64,000 bases of DNA, taken from the NCBI GenBank assembly GCA_934438085.1, contig CAKSBC010000012.1, forward strand, positions 5,646 through 69,645, given 5' to 3'. The notes below the pieces were generated by a model. The model had not been told where the DNA came from, did no database searches, and saw only the letters and a program-made list of their open reading frames with translations. Of this stretch, positions 35,801 through 44,010 are shown one piece after another (positions within the stretch are counted from its first letter, which is position 1; every line of letters begins with the position of its first letter). The stretch is from an uncultured Lachnospiraceae bacterium. GTDB lineage: Bacteria; Bacillota; Clostridia; Lachnospirales; Lachnospiraceae. The translations under genes were made by a program, and so were the position numbers.

Positions 35801-37058
35801 GTATCCAGTATTCATAATTTCCTGCGCCTCTTACCTGATCGTCAGTGATGGTCGTGAGCTCAGTGATATGCGGAGGGATAGGTCTCTCAGGGTCGATAAA
35901 CTCTGAGAATCTGTCTGTAATTACTCCGTTTTTAACCTTTACCGCACCTATCTCTATAATGCGGTCTCTCTTCATTGAAAAACCGGTAGTCTCTATATCA
36001 AAAACTACAAATTCACCGTCAAGGCTCTGTCCCCTTGGCTTTCTTACGGCATTTTTATCATCATTAATAAGACTTCCTGTAAGTCCGTAGATGAGCTTAA
36101 GATCTGAACCCTTCGGAAGCGAATGTGCCGCAGTAGGAAATACCTGAACTGAATTGTTATCTGTAATACAAAGCGCCTTCCAGCCCCATTTGACAGCAAG
36201 ATTAATATAGGTCTTAACATCGCCTATACCATCCATATCACTCATCTTGGTATGAAGATCAAACTCTACTCTCTTTTCGCCATCATGCTCATCCATGCGG
36301 CTGTCATCTGTATTCTCAGCCTTCTTAATGCTCTTGATCCTGCCTATTGTAAGCTCAGGCGTATACTGATTCGGAGGCTCCACTGTTCCGGATATGGATA
36401 CATATTTGCCGTCCTTAAGCTTGCCTTCTAAGTCATTTTTGGCATTTTCATCACAGAAAAGTCTGCATGAGATAGAATCTGTATTATCGGTAATGTTGAA
36501 TTTAAATATAAATTTACCGTTTCTTGTCTTTATAAGCTCAGGCCCGAATATCCTTCCGGTAACTATTACGGCACCCATTCCGTCCTCAAGCGTAGATATT
36601 TTTAGTGCCTCACCCTTAAAATCATAGCCGAATATCACGTCCGGATTCTGCGATTTTTTATCAGTCTTTGGTGTCCATGCAGTCTCTGCTTGTTTATATC
36701 CGTCCTGCCCCGGCTTTTTAGGAAAACGTCCGTTTTGCTGAGCCGGTGCGCCGTTTCCCTGTCCCTGTGTTCTGCTGCCGTCCGTATGAGTCTGGCCTCC
36801 GACGCTGCTGCCACCTTCTGCCGCAAGCATCAGTATTTCTATCTGTATGCTCTTATTGTCGAAAATCTTTTCTCTGATGGCCTTTTCGGCAGAGCGAATG
36901 GTAGATCTCGGTATTTCTTCTTTATTTCTGAGATATACCGTAAGAGAGCTCCTGTCAGCCGAGACGCTTATCTTTATGACCTCGGCGTTTTTCATGAGCT
37001 CCCTGTCGGTAAGATCCATATCAAGATTTACAAATACATTTGAAAAGCTTTCTTTCAT
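32856..37058 (-). CDS. polC: DNA polymerase III alpha subunit, Gram-positive type PolC
   Basis: 1400 residues, close to the family length (about 1430). Order: N-terminal domain, a low-complexity Gly/Gln linker (about 85-135), an OB fold (about 150-240, VIVTGRIFGPELIKTRNGKF), a PHP domain split by the proofreading exonuclease (FVVFDIETTGFS near 350), and the polymerase with a zinc-ribbon-like CPKCHYSDFD...CPVCGTR and catalytic EPDIDLNF near 907. It is the leading-strand replicase. The ATG overlaps the ispG stop (ATGA), ending the pyrH-to-polC block. Confidence 0.97.
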   Translation of the reverse strand: MKESFSNVFVNLDMDLTDRELMKNAEVIKISVSADRSSLTVYLRNKEEIPRSTIRSAEKAIREKIFDNKSIQIEILMLAAEGGSSVGGQTHTDGSRTQGQGNGAPAQQNGRFPKKPGQDGYKQAETAWTPKTDKKSQNPDVIFGYDFKGEALKISTLEDGMGAVIVTGRIFGPELIKTRNGKFIFKFNITDNTDSISCRLFCDENAKNDLEGKLKDGKYVSISGTVEPPNQYTPELTIGRIKSIKKAENTDDSRMDEHDGEKRVEFDLHTKMSDMDGIGDVKTYINLAVKWGWKALCITDNNSVQVFPTAAHSLPKGSDLKLIYGLTGSLINDDKNAVRKPRGQSLDGEFVVFDIETTGFSMKRDRIIEIGAVKVKNGVITDRFSEFIDPERPIPPHITELTTITDDQVRGAGNYEYWIPKFIEFIGGNDVPVVGHNAMFDVGFVKNYAGLLGIHFDPTVVDTLGLSHMLLKNLFRNKLDNIAKELNVVLSTHHRAVADAEATAGIFLAFVKMLKERDINDLNALYAADEMDAATIKKLHPNAFTLIAKNDFGRTNMYRLVSTAHIDYLHNNEPRMPKSLVDSVRDGLLIGSGSEDGEIYDEVFRDVGDDELLKDASFYDYFEVVPPSNLAYLINDNKVPIDSMQDIYNVTKRIIEIADKLGKPVVAAGNVHFAEKGESIYRKIIKYFEASSKGRRFNEGKFGTELYLRTTDEMLEEFAFLGDELARKIVIENPSMLADMCERIDPVRPDKCPPVIENSDKELEDACYATAKSLYGEELPDIVKSRLDKELNSIISNGYSVMYIIAKRLVQDSMEHGYLVGSRGSVGSSLAATFGGISEVNPLPPHYRCPKCHYSDFDSDIVKEYSTRAGYDMPDRDCPVCGTRLVKDGFDIPFETFLGFKGDKEPDIDLNFAGVYQPNAHRYTEVLFGKGQTFKAGTVGTVQDKTAYGYVLRYNEDHEKALLARNPDAQVKKMRRAEIERLAQGCTEVRRATGQHPGGIVVLPHGEEMSTFTPIQYPANDTSNMVTTHMDYHSIDHNLLKLDILGKDDPSMVRQLQDLTGLDPMDIPIGTPEIMSLFMSTESLGITPDDIGGTPCGTMGVPEFGTDFAMQMLLEAKPHYVSDLVRIAGLAHGTDVWLGNAQKLISEGTCTIDTAICTRDDIMIYLISMGVEPGMSFKIMELVRKGKFPKNPDHEMYCNVMREHGVPEWYIWSCDTIKYMFPKAHAAAYVVMSWRIAYYKVHYPLAYYAAYYTVKGKGFDYEKMCVSLPKLRQNLAELREHMNNSKDITANDKLLYRDMRIVEEMMARGFEFEPIDIFKAKASEFILTENGKIMPSLDSIAGLGTNAALSIEQDAVNGPYLSVEEFIQRTKVTKTNAELLKSLGLLGSIPESNQLSLFDL

Positions 37059-38134
37059 ACCTTTTTGCTGTCAGTTATCTCTTTATCGAGTTCTTCCTTA
37101 AATGCTTCAAGCAGCTTGTCCTCGTCGACCTTTTTAATGATCTCGCCTTTTCTGATAATGAGACCCTGTCCTTTTCCTCCGCAGATGCCAAGCTCCGCTT
37201 CCTTTGCTTCGCCCGGACCGTTTACCGGACAGCCCATGCAGGCAACCTTTATATTAAGCTCCTTATACTCAGGTCTTAATACAAGTTCATTTACCTTTTC
37301 CGCAAGCCCTACAAGATCTATCTGAGTCCTTCCGCAGGTAGGACAGCTGACTACCTCTATGCCGCCCTTTTTAAGTCCGAGGGTCTTAAGTATCTGCTTT
37401 GCAGTCTTAATCTCCTCGACCGGATCCCCAGTAAGACTTACTCTTATGGTATCTCCTATTCCTTCATAGAGGATAATGCCAAGTCCCACTGATGACTTGA
37501 TATTCCCGGCCCATACAGTGCCGGCCTCGGTGATTCCCACATGAAGCGGATGCTCTGTTCTTTCCTTTATGAGCTCATGTGCCTTTACACACATAAGCAC
37601 ATCTGAGGATTTAATGCTTATGACTATTCTGTCATAGCCCATCTCTTCTATCATTGCCGCCTTATCAAGCGCTGACTCAACAAGTCCCTCGGCAGTGACA
37701 TGACCGCCGTATTTTGCAATCAGCTCTTTTTCAAGAGAGCCGGAATTAACGCCTACTCTGATCGGAGTATTATTTATCATTGCAGCACGCACGACTGCCT
37801 CAAGATTTTCTCTTCCTCCGATATTTCCCGGATTTATCCTGATCTTATCTGCGCCATTTTCCATAGCTGCTATGGCAAGCTTGTAATCAAAATGTATATC
37901 TGCAACAAGCGGTATATGTATACGGCTCTTTATCTCTGATAATGCCTCTGCTGCCTTCATATCCGGCACCGCAACTCTGATAATGTCGCAGCCTGATGCC
38001 TCAAGTGAAAGTATCTGCTTTACAGTAGCTTCAACATCATCTGTCTTTGTGTTGCACATCGATTGTATAGCTATAGGATTATTGCCTCCTATAGTTTTAT
38101 TTCCTATTTTTACCTCATGTGTATGCATTCTCAT
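37055..38134 (-). CDS. ispG: 4-hydroxy-3-methylbut-2-enyl diphosphate synthase IspG
   Basis: 359 residues. An Fe-S enzyme of the MEP isoprenoid pathway. The substrate-barrel motifs (IQSMCNTKTDDVEAT, RINPGNIGG, RVGVNSGSLE) and the 4Fe-4S cysteines CPTCGRTQ and CMGCPVNGPGEA are visible; it is the short bacterial form. AGAGGG precedes the ATG; a second ATG lies two codons in. It lies between rseP and polC. Confidence 0.96.
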   Translation of the reverse strand: MRMHTHEVKIGNKTIGGNNPIAIQSMCNTKTDDVEATVKQILSLEASGCDIIRVAVPDMKAAEALSEIKSRIHIPLVADIHFDYKLAIAAMENGADKIRINPGNIGGRENLEAVVRAAMINNTPIRVGVNSGSLEKELIAKYGGHVTAEGLVESALDKAAMIEEMGYDRIVISIKSSDVLMCVKAHELIKERTEHPLHVGITEAGTVWAGNIKSSVGLGIILYEGIGDTIRVSLTGDPVEEIKTAKQILKTLGLKKGGIEVVSCPTCGRTQIDLVGLAEKVNELVLRPEYKELNIKVACMGCPVNGPGEAKEAELGICGGKGQGLIIRKGEIIKKVDEDKLLEAFKEELDKEITDSKKV

Positions 38135-38157
38135 TTGCTGTATCCCTCTTGAAGCTG

Positions 38158-39360
38158 TTATCCGAATATCAACAGCGAAACATCATTAAACATTATAAAT
38201 ACCATCAGTGCAAGGAGCAGAAGCATTCCTGCCATGTGTATCCTGCCCTCAAGCTCCTTCGGAACAGCATGTCCCGTCAGCAGCTCAATAGCTATAAAAA
38301 CAAGTCGTCCTCCGTCAAGCGCAGGGAGCGGCAGAAGGTTCATAGCTCCCAAGGATCCTGAAATAATTATCATAATGTTTAAAAGCGTCATAGCTGCCGC
38401 TGTCATGCCGTAACCCGATGCAGTTTCCACTGTCTTATCCATTACTGCCACCATTCTCACAGGACCCATGACATCTTTCCTGCTGACCGCACCGCTTATC
38501 ATCATTTTAATTGAATAAACCGATGAGCGTATGCAGTAGCCGACGTCATAAAGACTGTAATGAATGATCTCGCCTAAGCTGTCTGCCTTGGCATAGGCTG
38601 CACTGTAGGTAAACCCCAGTCTGTAAGTTTTATTCTCTTCGTCATACTGCGGAGTAAGGATAACGTCCTTTTCCTTCATACCGTCATCAGCATCAAGGTA
38701 CCTTACCGCAATGTCATCTGCATTCTGAACGTTAGCCGCATTTACGACCATGAAAAGCTGAATATCTCTTGCTGTTTCGACCTTTGACAGTCTGACTCCC
38801 TTTGAACGATCTCCGACAACTGCAAGACCTGTTATCCTGTCGCCTTCGGATAAGCCTGCCTCATAAGCCGGCATTCCCGCAGTAGTATCTGAAATAATCG
38901 CCCTGTCATATCCGTAGTGTGAGGTTATGATAAGCGCAAAAATAAATGCCAGTATAAAATTAAATATCGGTCCGGCGGCTACTATGAGAAATCTCTGCCA
39001 TGCCTTCTTTTCGACGAACTGATCCTTTTTGTGATAGATACGTCCGTCGATAATGATATTTTCGCCGTCTATCCTTGGTGCATCGGCATTTAAGGTTCCG
39101 TTTGTTATCGCGCCTGAGCTTCTCTCACTGTCATCGTCCTCTGCCATTTCCTCTCCGAGCATCATGCATGAGCCGCCTAAAGGAAGTGCTCTAAGAGAAT
39201 ATCTGGTGTTGCCGCGAACCTTTGAACAAAGCCTCGGCCCCATACCTATAGAAAATTCAATAACTCCGACACCGAAGGTTCTCGCCACTATAAAGTGCCC
39301 GAATTCATGAATAGCTATGATAAAGCCTAATGCTAAAACAGAAATAATAATACTTATCAT
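38158..39360 (-). CDS. rseP: Site-2 zinc metalloprotease RseP
   Basis: 400 residues. An intramembrane protease with HEFGHF (about 18-23), a PDZ domain (about 160-210) and the C-terminal NLLPLPALDGGRL zinc-ligand motif (about 340). Compared with usual RseP there is an acidic and polar insertion of roughly 35 residues after LGGSCMMLGEE (EDDDSERSSG... to VEKKAWQRFLIVAAGP). It cleaves anti-sigma factors or signal-peptide remnants. In the dxr-rseP-ispG order typical of Firmicutes. Confidence 0.95.
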   Translation of the reverse strand: MISIIISVLALGFIIAIHEFGHFIVARTFGVGVIEFSIGMGPRLCSKVRGNTRYSLRALPLGGSCMMLGEEMAEDDDSERSSGAITNGTLNADAPRIDGENIIIDGRIYHKKDQFVEKKAWQRFLIVAAGPIFNFILAFIFALIITSHYGYDRAIISDTTAGMPAYEAGLSEGDRITGLAVVGDRSKGVRLSKVETARDIQLFMVVNAANVQNADDIAVRYLDADDGMKEKDVILTPQYDEENKTYRLGFTYSAAYAKADSLGEIIHYSLYDVGYCIRSSVYSIKMMISGAVSRKDVMGPVRMVAVMDKTVETASGYGMTAAAMTLLNIMIIISGSLGAMNLLPLPALDGGRLVFIAIELLTGHAVPKELEGRIHMAGMLLLLALMVFIMFNDVSLLIFG

Positions 39361-39385
39361 TAAAATACTTTCCTCTTCAGCCTGG

Positions 39386-40552
39386 TTAAAGCTTATATTT
39401 ATTTCTTATAAATGCCCTTGCCTCTTTTTCAGCCTCAAATATTTCTTCAAGTGAAGGCGACGGTATATTTTTATGTGCCTTCATGCAGGCCTCTATGCCG
39501 TCTGCAATATCGGTGTACCCGATCTTTCCGGAAAGAAATGCTGCTACACATTCCTCGTTTGCAGCATTGTAGACAGTAGTAACGCTGCCCTCTGTCCTGC
39601 AGGCATCTATTCCTAATTTAAGCCCCTTAAAGGTTTCTGTATCAGGCTCCATAAAACGGATCTCTGCCATATCCTTAAGGCTTAATGTCTTTTTACCGTT
39701 AAATTCTGCACGCTTTTCACTTCTTAAGGCATAGGCTATAGGTACTCTCATATCAGGCGCACCAAGCTGAGCCTTTATAGCTCCGTCCTCAAACTGAACC
39801 ATTGAATGAACGATTGAGCCGGGCTGAACTACTACGATAATATCATCTGCAGGCACATCGAACAGATAATGCGCCTCTATGACCTCAAGACCTTTGTTAA
39901 CCAGAGTCGATGAGTCGATGGTTATCTTTGCTCCCATATTCCAGCTCGGATGCTTGAGTGCATCCTCAGGCTTGATATTTTTGAGCTCATCAAGAGTCTT
40001 CCCTCTGAATGGTCCGCCGGAGCAGGTAAGATATATTTTATCTATCTTATTGTCCTTTTCGCCCGCAAGACACTGATATATAGCGGAATGCTCCGAATCT
40101 ACAGGTGTAAACCTTACCCCGTGCTCTTTTGCAAGCGGCATTATTATATGTCCTGCACATACGATAGGCTCTTTATTTGCCTGACATATATTTTTGCCTG
40201 CCTTTATCGCCTCTATCGTAGGTTTAATTCCTATCATTCCGACGACACTGACAAGCACAGTGTCTGTCTCCGGATATACCGCACATTCGATAAGGCCGTC
40301 CATTCCGCTTACCACCTTCATGCCTTCGGCTTCCGGAATCATACCGTTTTCGATTCTCTTTACAAGCTCTGCAGCCTTTTCCTCATCATAAATACAGCAG
40401 ATCTGCGGACGAAACTCCCTGATCTGCTCCGTTATCATATCAATATTTTTAAGCGCAGCTAAAGCTGTTACTGTTATATCTTTGTCTGATCTCACTACAT
40501 CAAGAGTCTGCCTGCCGATAGACCCCGTACTTCCAAGAACACAAAGCTTCAT
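39386..40552 (-). CDS. dxr: 1-deoxy-D-xylulose-5-phosphate reductoisomerase Dxr
   Basis: 388 residues from ATG 40552 (GGAGG 5 bp upstream). An NADPH enzyme of the MEP pathway. The N-terminal LGSTGSIGRQTLDV Rossmann motif, ANKEPIVCAG, the metal/substrate site PVDSEHSAIYQCL, and SGGPFRGK are present. The intercistronic hairpin at 40581-40615 precedes it. Confidence 0.96.
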   Translation of the reverse strand: MKLCVLGSTGSIGRQTLDVVRSDKDITVTALAALKNIDMITEQIREFRPQICCIYDEEKAAELVKRIENGMIPEAEGMKVVSGMDGLIECAVYPETDTVLVSVVGMIGIKPTIEAIKAGKNICQANKEPIVCAGHIIMPLAKEHGVRFTPVDSEHSAIYQCLAGEKDNKIDKIYLTCSGGPFRGKTLDELKNIKPEDALKHPSWNMGAKITIDSSTLVNKGLEVIEAHYLFDVPADDIIVVVQPGSIVHSMVQFEDGAIKAQLGAPDMRVPIAYALRSEKRAEFNGKKTLSLKDMAEIRFMEPDTETFKGLKLGIDACRTEGSVTTVYNAANEECVAAFLSGKIGYTDIADGIEACMKAHKNIPSPSLEEIFEAEKEARAFIRNKYKL

Positions 40553-40580
40553 TGCCGCCTCCGTTTTAAACTCAAACAGC

Positions 40581-40615
40581 CGGACGAACTGCTGTAAATA
40601 AAACACGTTCGTCCG
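40581..40615 (-). other. Intercistronic stem-loop between cdsA and dxr
   Basis: CGGACGAAC (40581-40589) pairs perfectly with GTTCGTCCG (40607-40615) with a 17-nt loop. There is no U-tract, so it is more likely an RNA-processing or stability element than a terminator. Confidence 0.65.
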
Positions 40616-40625
40616 ACCTAACATA

Positions 40626-41438
40626 TTACCTTATAAATTTGTCTACAAGCGTGAGCGTATAATATATCGCCGGTGCCGTAAATAATACCGAATCAAATCT
40701 GTCCAAAATGCCGCCATGCCCCGGTATGCATCGTCCGAAATCCTTGATATCATGGTTTCTCTTTATGGCAGATGCCGCAAGGTCTCCTATCATGGATATG
40801 ATCGCACCTACTCCGCAGGCAATAGAACAACTTATAAGAGGACTGATTGTAGATGTCATCTTATTCCTGAACACGAATCCGTAGATAAACCCAAGCAGCG
40901 CTGCTCCGAGCACTCCCCCGACAGCTCCCTCCCAGGTTTTCTTAGGGCTCAGCTTCGGCACCATTTTATGTCTGCCTATCAGCATTCCTGTGCAGTATGC
41001 CAATGTATCACAGCCCCATGAGCATAAAAGTATAAGCCACACTGTAAATAAGCCGTCATGAAGCATTCTCGTAAGATATACATAGCTCATCAGCACAGAC
41101 ACATAGCACATACCGAAAAATGCACCTGTTATTTCTTCCGTTTTGTATTCCGGGAAGGTTATAACATAGGCTGTCATAAACACTATCAGTGCTCCGACCA
41201 TCATCGCTGCAACATACGCTCTTCCCTGCGTATATACCAATACATAGTAAACCGCCGTCATGGCATAACCAATGACAGCTATAGCCTTATGGTCTATTCC
41301 TATAGCTCTGTAAAGTTCCATCTGACCGATAAGAGAAAGTGCGGTAACAGATAAAAGCAGCGGCAGATTGCCTAAATACATTACTATTATGGCAGCTATC
41401 AGTAATACAACACCGCTTGCAAGCCTTTTCCAAAACAA
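40626..41438 (-). CDS. cdsA: Phosphatidate cytidylyltransferase CdsA
   Basis: 270 residues with about eight membrane helices and the CTP-transferase signature near the C-terminus (IKRNHDIKDFGRCIPGHGG, LDRFDSVLFTAP). It makes CDP-diacylglycerol for phospholipid synthesis. SPKKTWEGAVGG is the other conserved block. The stop is 2 bp from the uppS-cdsA junction pattern, in the operon uppS-cdsA-dxr. Confidence 0.95.
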   Translation of the reverse strand: MFWKRLASGVVLLIAAIIVMYLGNLPLLLSVTALSLIGQMELYRAIGIDHKAIAVIGYAMTAVYYVLVYTQGRAYVAAMMVGALIVFMTAYVITFPEYKTEEITGAFFGMCYVSVLMSYVYLTRMLHDGLFTVWLILLCSWGCDTLAYCTGMLIGRHKMVPKLSPKKTWEGAVGGVLGAALLGFIYGFVFRNKMTSTISPLISCSIACGVGAIISMIGDLAASAIKRNHDIKDFGRCIPGHGGILDRFDSVLFTAPAIYYTLTLVDKFIR

Positions 41439-41440
41439 AA

Positions 41441-42190
41441 TCAGACTCCTCCGAATCTTCTGCTTCTGTGATTAAACTCTTCTATGCATTTAAGGAGCTC
41501 ATCCTTATTGAAATCAGGCCAAAGCACATCAGTAACAACTATTTCCGAATATGCTGACTGCCATGTAAGGAAATTGCTGAGTCTGAGCTCTCCGGATGTC
41601 CTTATGATAAGATCCGGGTCAGGTATGCCTGCAGTATCAAGATACATAGCAAAGCCGTTCTCTGTAAGCTCTCCCTCAGGAACCTTATCATCAGCTCCGG
41701 CAAATGCTCCGGCAGGAACCTCTCCCTTGACATAAGCTTCCGCAAGCCTCATCGCGGCACGTCTGATTTCATCTCTTCCGCCGTAATTAGCAGCCACGAC
41801 GAAGGTCATGCCGGTATTATCCTTTGTCTCATCCTCAAGCTTATTAATAGCATCAATGATATCTGTCGGAAATCTTCTTCTGTCGCCGATCATCCTGATG
41901 CGGACATTGTGTTCCTTCGCCTGCTTTAAAAGTCTCATGGCATAGAAACGGAAGAGCTGCATGAGTCCATCCACCTCATCCTTAGAACGTTTCCAATTTT
42001 CTGTTGAAAAAGCATAGACAGTGAAATACTTGATTCCCAACTTTCCGGCCTCAGGTATGAGTGCCTCGATAGCGGTACATCCTGCCTTATGCCCCATGGT
42101 GCGCGGTAATCCACGCTTTTTGGCCCATCGGCCGTTGCCGTCCATGATGACGGCAACAGAGGATGGGATGTATAAATTATTTGTTTCCAT
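41441..42190 (-). CDS. uppS: Isoprenyl transferase (undecaprenyl diphosphate synthase) UppS
   Basis: 249 residues from ATG 42190. A cis-prenyltransferase making the C55 lipid carrier for wall glycans. MDGNGRWAKKRGLPRTMGHKAG holds the catalytic Asp; YAFSTENWKR, IRTSGELRLSNFL and QSAYSEI are also present. A start six codons upstream is possible; the Shine-Dalgarno (GGAAAG) is poorly spaced for either. The upstream gap to frr is filled by palindromic repeats. Confidence 0.95.
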   Translation of the reverse strand: METNNLYIPSSVAVIMDGNGRWAKKRGLPRTMGHKAGCTAIEALIPEAGKLGIKYFTVYAFSTENWKRSKDEVDGLMQLFRFYAMRLLKQAKEHNVRIRMIGDRRRFPTDIIDAINKLEDETKDNTGMTFVVAANYGGRDEIRRAAMRLAEAYVKGEVPAGAFAGADDKVPEGELTENGFAMYLDTAGIPDPDLIIRTSGELRLSNFLTWQSAYSEIVVTDVLWPDFNKDELLKCIEEFNHRSRRFGGV

Positions 42191-42198
42191 ATTTAAAA

Positions 42199-42563
42199 TT
42201 CTTTCCATGATACACGCAGCGATTCGTGCTTCGCACTTTCTCGCTGCTGCAAATATTCGTAATCCGCCCTTCGGGCTTCTTACTCATATTTGTTCGGTCC
42301 TCAAACCCAATAATAAGTCCGCAAGCGGCCTTTCTTTTCTTTGAATTTAGGCTTTCTTTCCATGATACACGCAGCGATTCGTGCTTCGCACTTTCTCGCT
42401 GCTGCATGTATCCTTTTTTTATAATGATACCCAGCAGCGCTCCATGCTTCGCATTCCCTCGCTGCTGCAAATATTCGTAATCCGCCCTTCCGGGCTTCTT
42501 ACTCATATTTGTTCGGTCCTCAAATCCAATAATAAGTCCGCAAGCGGCCTTATTATTGGATTT
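42199..42563. repeat. Composite palindromic repeat cluster between frr and uppS
   Basis: Module A (53 bp) occurs identically at 42199-42251 and 42354-42406, and in diverged form near 42425-42468. It folds as GCAGCGA...TCGCTGC with an inner GTGC-TTC-GCAC hairpin. Module B (about 90 bp, from AAATATTCGTAATCCGCCC to CCGCAAGCGGCC) follows copies 1 and 3, at about 42251-42332 and 42469-42550. Copy 3 ends in a 15-bp perfect stem, AAATCCAATAATAAG (42522-42536) / CTTATTATTGGATTT (42549-42563), which can act as a terminator after frr; the equivalent arm is missing from copy 1. REP/BIME-like organisation. Confidence 0.85.
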
Positions 42564-42579
42564 TCGTCCCTTGTATCAT

Positions 42580-43134
42580 TTATATCGTCATTATGTCCTT
42601 TGTCTTGGTATCGCACATTTTGTCGATTTCTTCGATGGCCTTGTCGGTGACTTTCTGCATGTCTTTTTCTGCCTGCTTTGAGTCGTCCTCTGTGAAGTCT
42701 CCGTTCTTTTCCATCTTCTTTATAAGATCCATAGCATCACGGCGGATGTTTCTTACTGCTACCTTGCCCTCTTCTGCGTATTTCTTGATCTGCTTTGCAA
42801 GGTCCTTACGTCTTTCCTCGTTAAGCTCAGGGAATACGAGTCTTATTGTTGAACCGTCATTTGTAGGGTTGATGCCCAGATCTGACATGTTGATAGCCTT
42901 TTCAATTTCCTTGATCATCTTGTTTTCCCATGGTGCTATCTGAATGATACGTGCCTCAGGTACTGAGATGTTTCCTACCTGCTGAATCGGTGTAGGTGTT
43001 CCGTAATAATCTACCTTTATCTTATCAAGGACATGCGGATTTGCACGGCCGGCTCTGATACTATTGAAATTCTCCTGGAGATTGTTGATTGATTTCTGCA
43101 TTTTCTCTTCGAATATCTTAAGTTCCTCTGTCAT
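42580..43134 (-). CDS. frr: Ribosome recycling factor Frr
   Basis: 184 residues from ATG 43134 (AAGGAG 8 bp upstream). It splits post-termination ribosomes with EF-G. It has the conserved N-terminal helix with NFNSIRAGRANPHVLDKI and the YYGTPTPIQQVGNISVPEAR hinge region. It lies between pyrH and the repeat cluster. Confidence 0.97.
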   Translation of the reverse strand: MTEELKIFEEKMQKSINNLQENFNSIRAGRANPHVLDKIKVDYYGTPTPIQQVGNISVPEARIIQIAPWENKMIKEIEKAINMSDLGINPTNDGSTIRLVFPELNEERRKDLAKQIKKYAEEGKVAVRNIRRDAMDLIKKMEKNGDFTEDDSKQAEKDMQKVTDKAIEEIDKMCDTKTKDIMTI

Positions 43135-43212
43135 GGTGTTTTCTCCTTGATTTTGTTTTTTATTAAACATCATGTACTGTATCCATGATGATACTGTTAT
43201 TTTATGTCAATG

Positions 43213-43920
43213 TCAGTCAGCCGTTACTATCGTGCCGTCTATCTTTCCGTTAAGTGCGTCGGTTATACTTCCCTCTTTATTGAGTGAAAATACTCCGAGC
43301 GGCATATGGTTCTCCATGCAGAGCACCGATGCCGTAAGGTCTATTACCTTAAGACCTCTTTCTACGACCTCGCTTATGGAAATGCTGTCAAAGCGCTTTG
43401 CTTCCGGATTTGTCTTAGGATCCGAATCATATACTCCGTCTACAGCCTTTGCTAAAAGTATCATGTCTGCCTCTATTTCGATAGCTCTTAATGCAGTTCC
43501 GCTGTCTGTTGAGAAGTAAGGGTGCCCTGTTCCTCCGGCAAAGAATACTACTGTGTTATCGGAAAGAGCCTTCATAACTGTATCCTTATCAAAGACAGGC
43601 ATCATGCCCGGTATATCAAAGGCTCCGAATACAGCTGTCTTCATGCCATGCTTTCTGAATACCTCAGAAACATACAGACAGTTCATAACTGTCGCAAGCA
43701 TGCCGATCTGATCGGATTTCACTCTGTCGATCTCATCGCTTGTACGTCCTCTCCAGAAGTTTCCTCCTCCGATCACTACAGCGATCTCAACGCCCTGATC
43801 ATAAGCTGTTTTAACCTCCTCAGCAACGCTTTCTACTGTAGGAAGATCAAATCCGGTATGTTTATCCCCTGCAAGTGCCTCACCTGAAAGCTTCAGCATT
43901 ACTCGTCTGTTTTTTTCCAT
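43213..43920 (-). CDS. pyrH: UMP kinase PyrH
   Basis: 235 residues. It makes UDP from UMP. RRVMLKLSGEALAG at the N-terminus, VIGGGNFWRGR, and GTGHPYFSTDSGTALRAIE are diagnostic. AGGGGC lies before the ATG. In most Firmicutes rpsB-tsf precede it; here the GTPase-NYN gene does, with 90 bp between. Confidence 0.97.
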   Translation of the reverse strand: MEKNRRVMLKLSGEALAGDKHTGFDLPTVESVAEEVKTAYDQGVEIAVVIGGGNFWRGRTSDEIDRVKSDQIGMLATVMNCLYVSEVFRKHGMKTAVFGAFDIPGMMPVFDKDTVMKALSDNTVVFFAGGTGHPYFSTDSGTALRAIEIEADMILLAKAVDGVYDSDPKTNPEAKRFDSISISEVVERGLKVIDLTASVLCMENHMPLGVFSLNKEGSITDALNGKIDGTIVTAD

Positions 43921-44010
43921 ATATCTGCCCCTGCTTTTTCATTCATTATCATGACAATGCTTTTCAGCCCGTCACTCGCGTTTAGTATATCATACTTAAG
44001 ACCATTTTTT

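Noticed and set aside
42177..42506. A 109-residue protein with internal repeats (MSKKP-type peptides)
   Set aside because: It lies wholly within the palindromic repeat modules and the uppS start, has no ribosome-binding site, and its repetition mirrors the DNA repeats.
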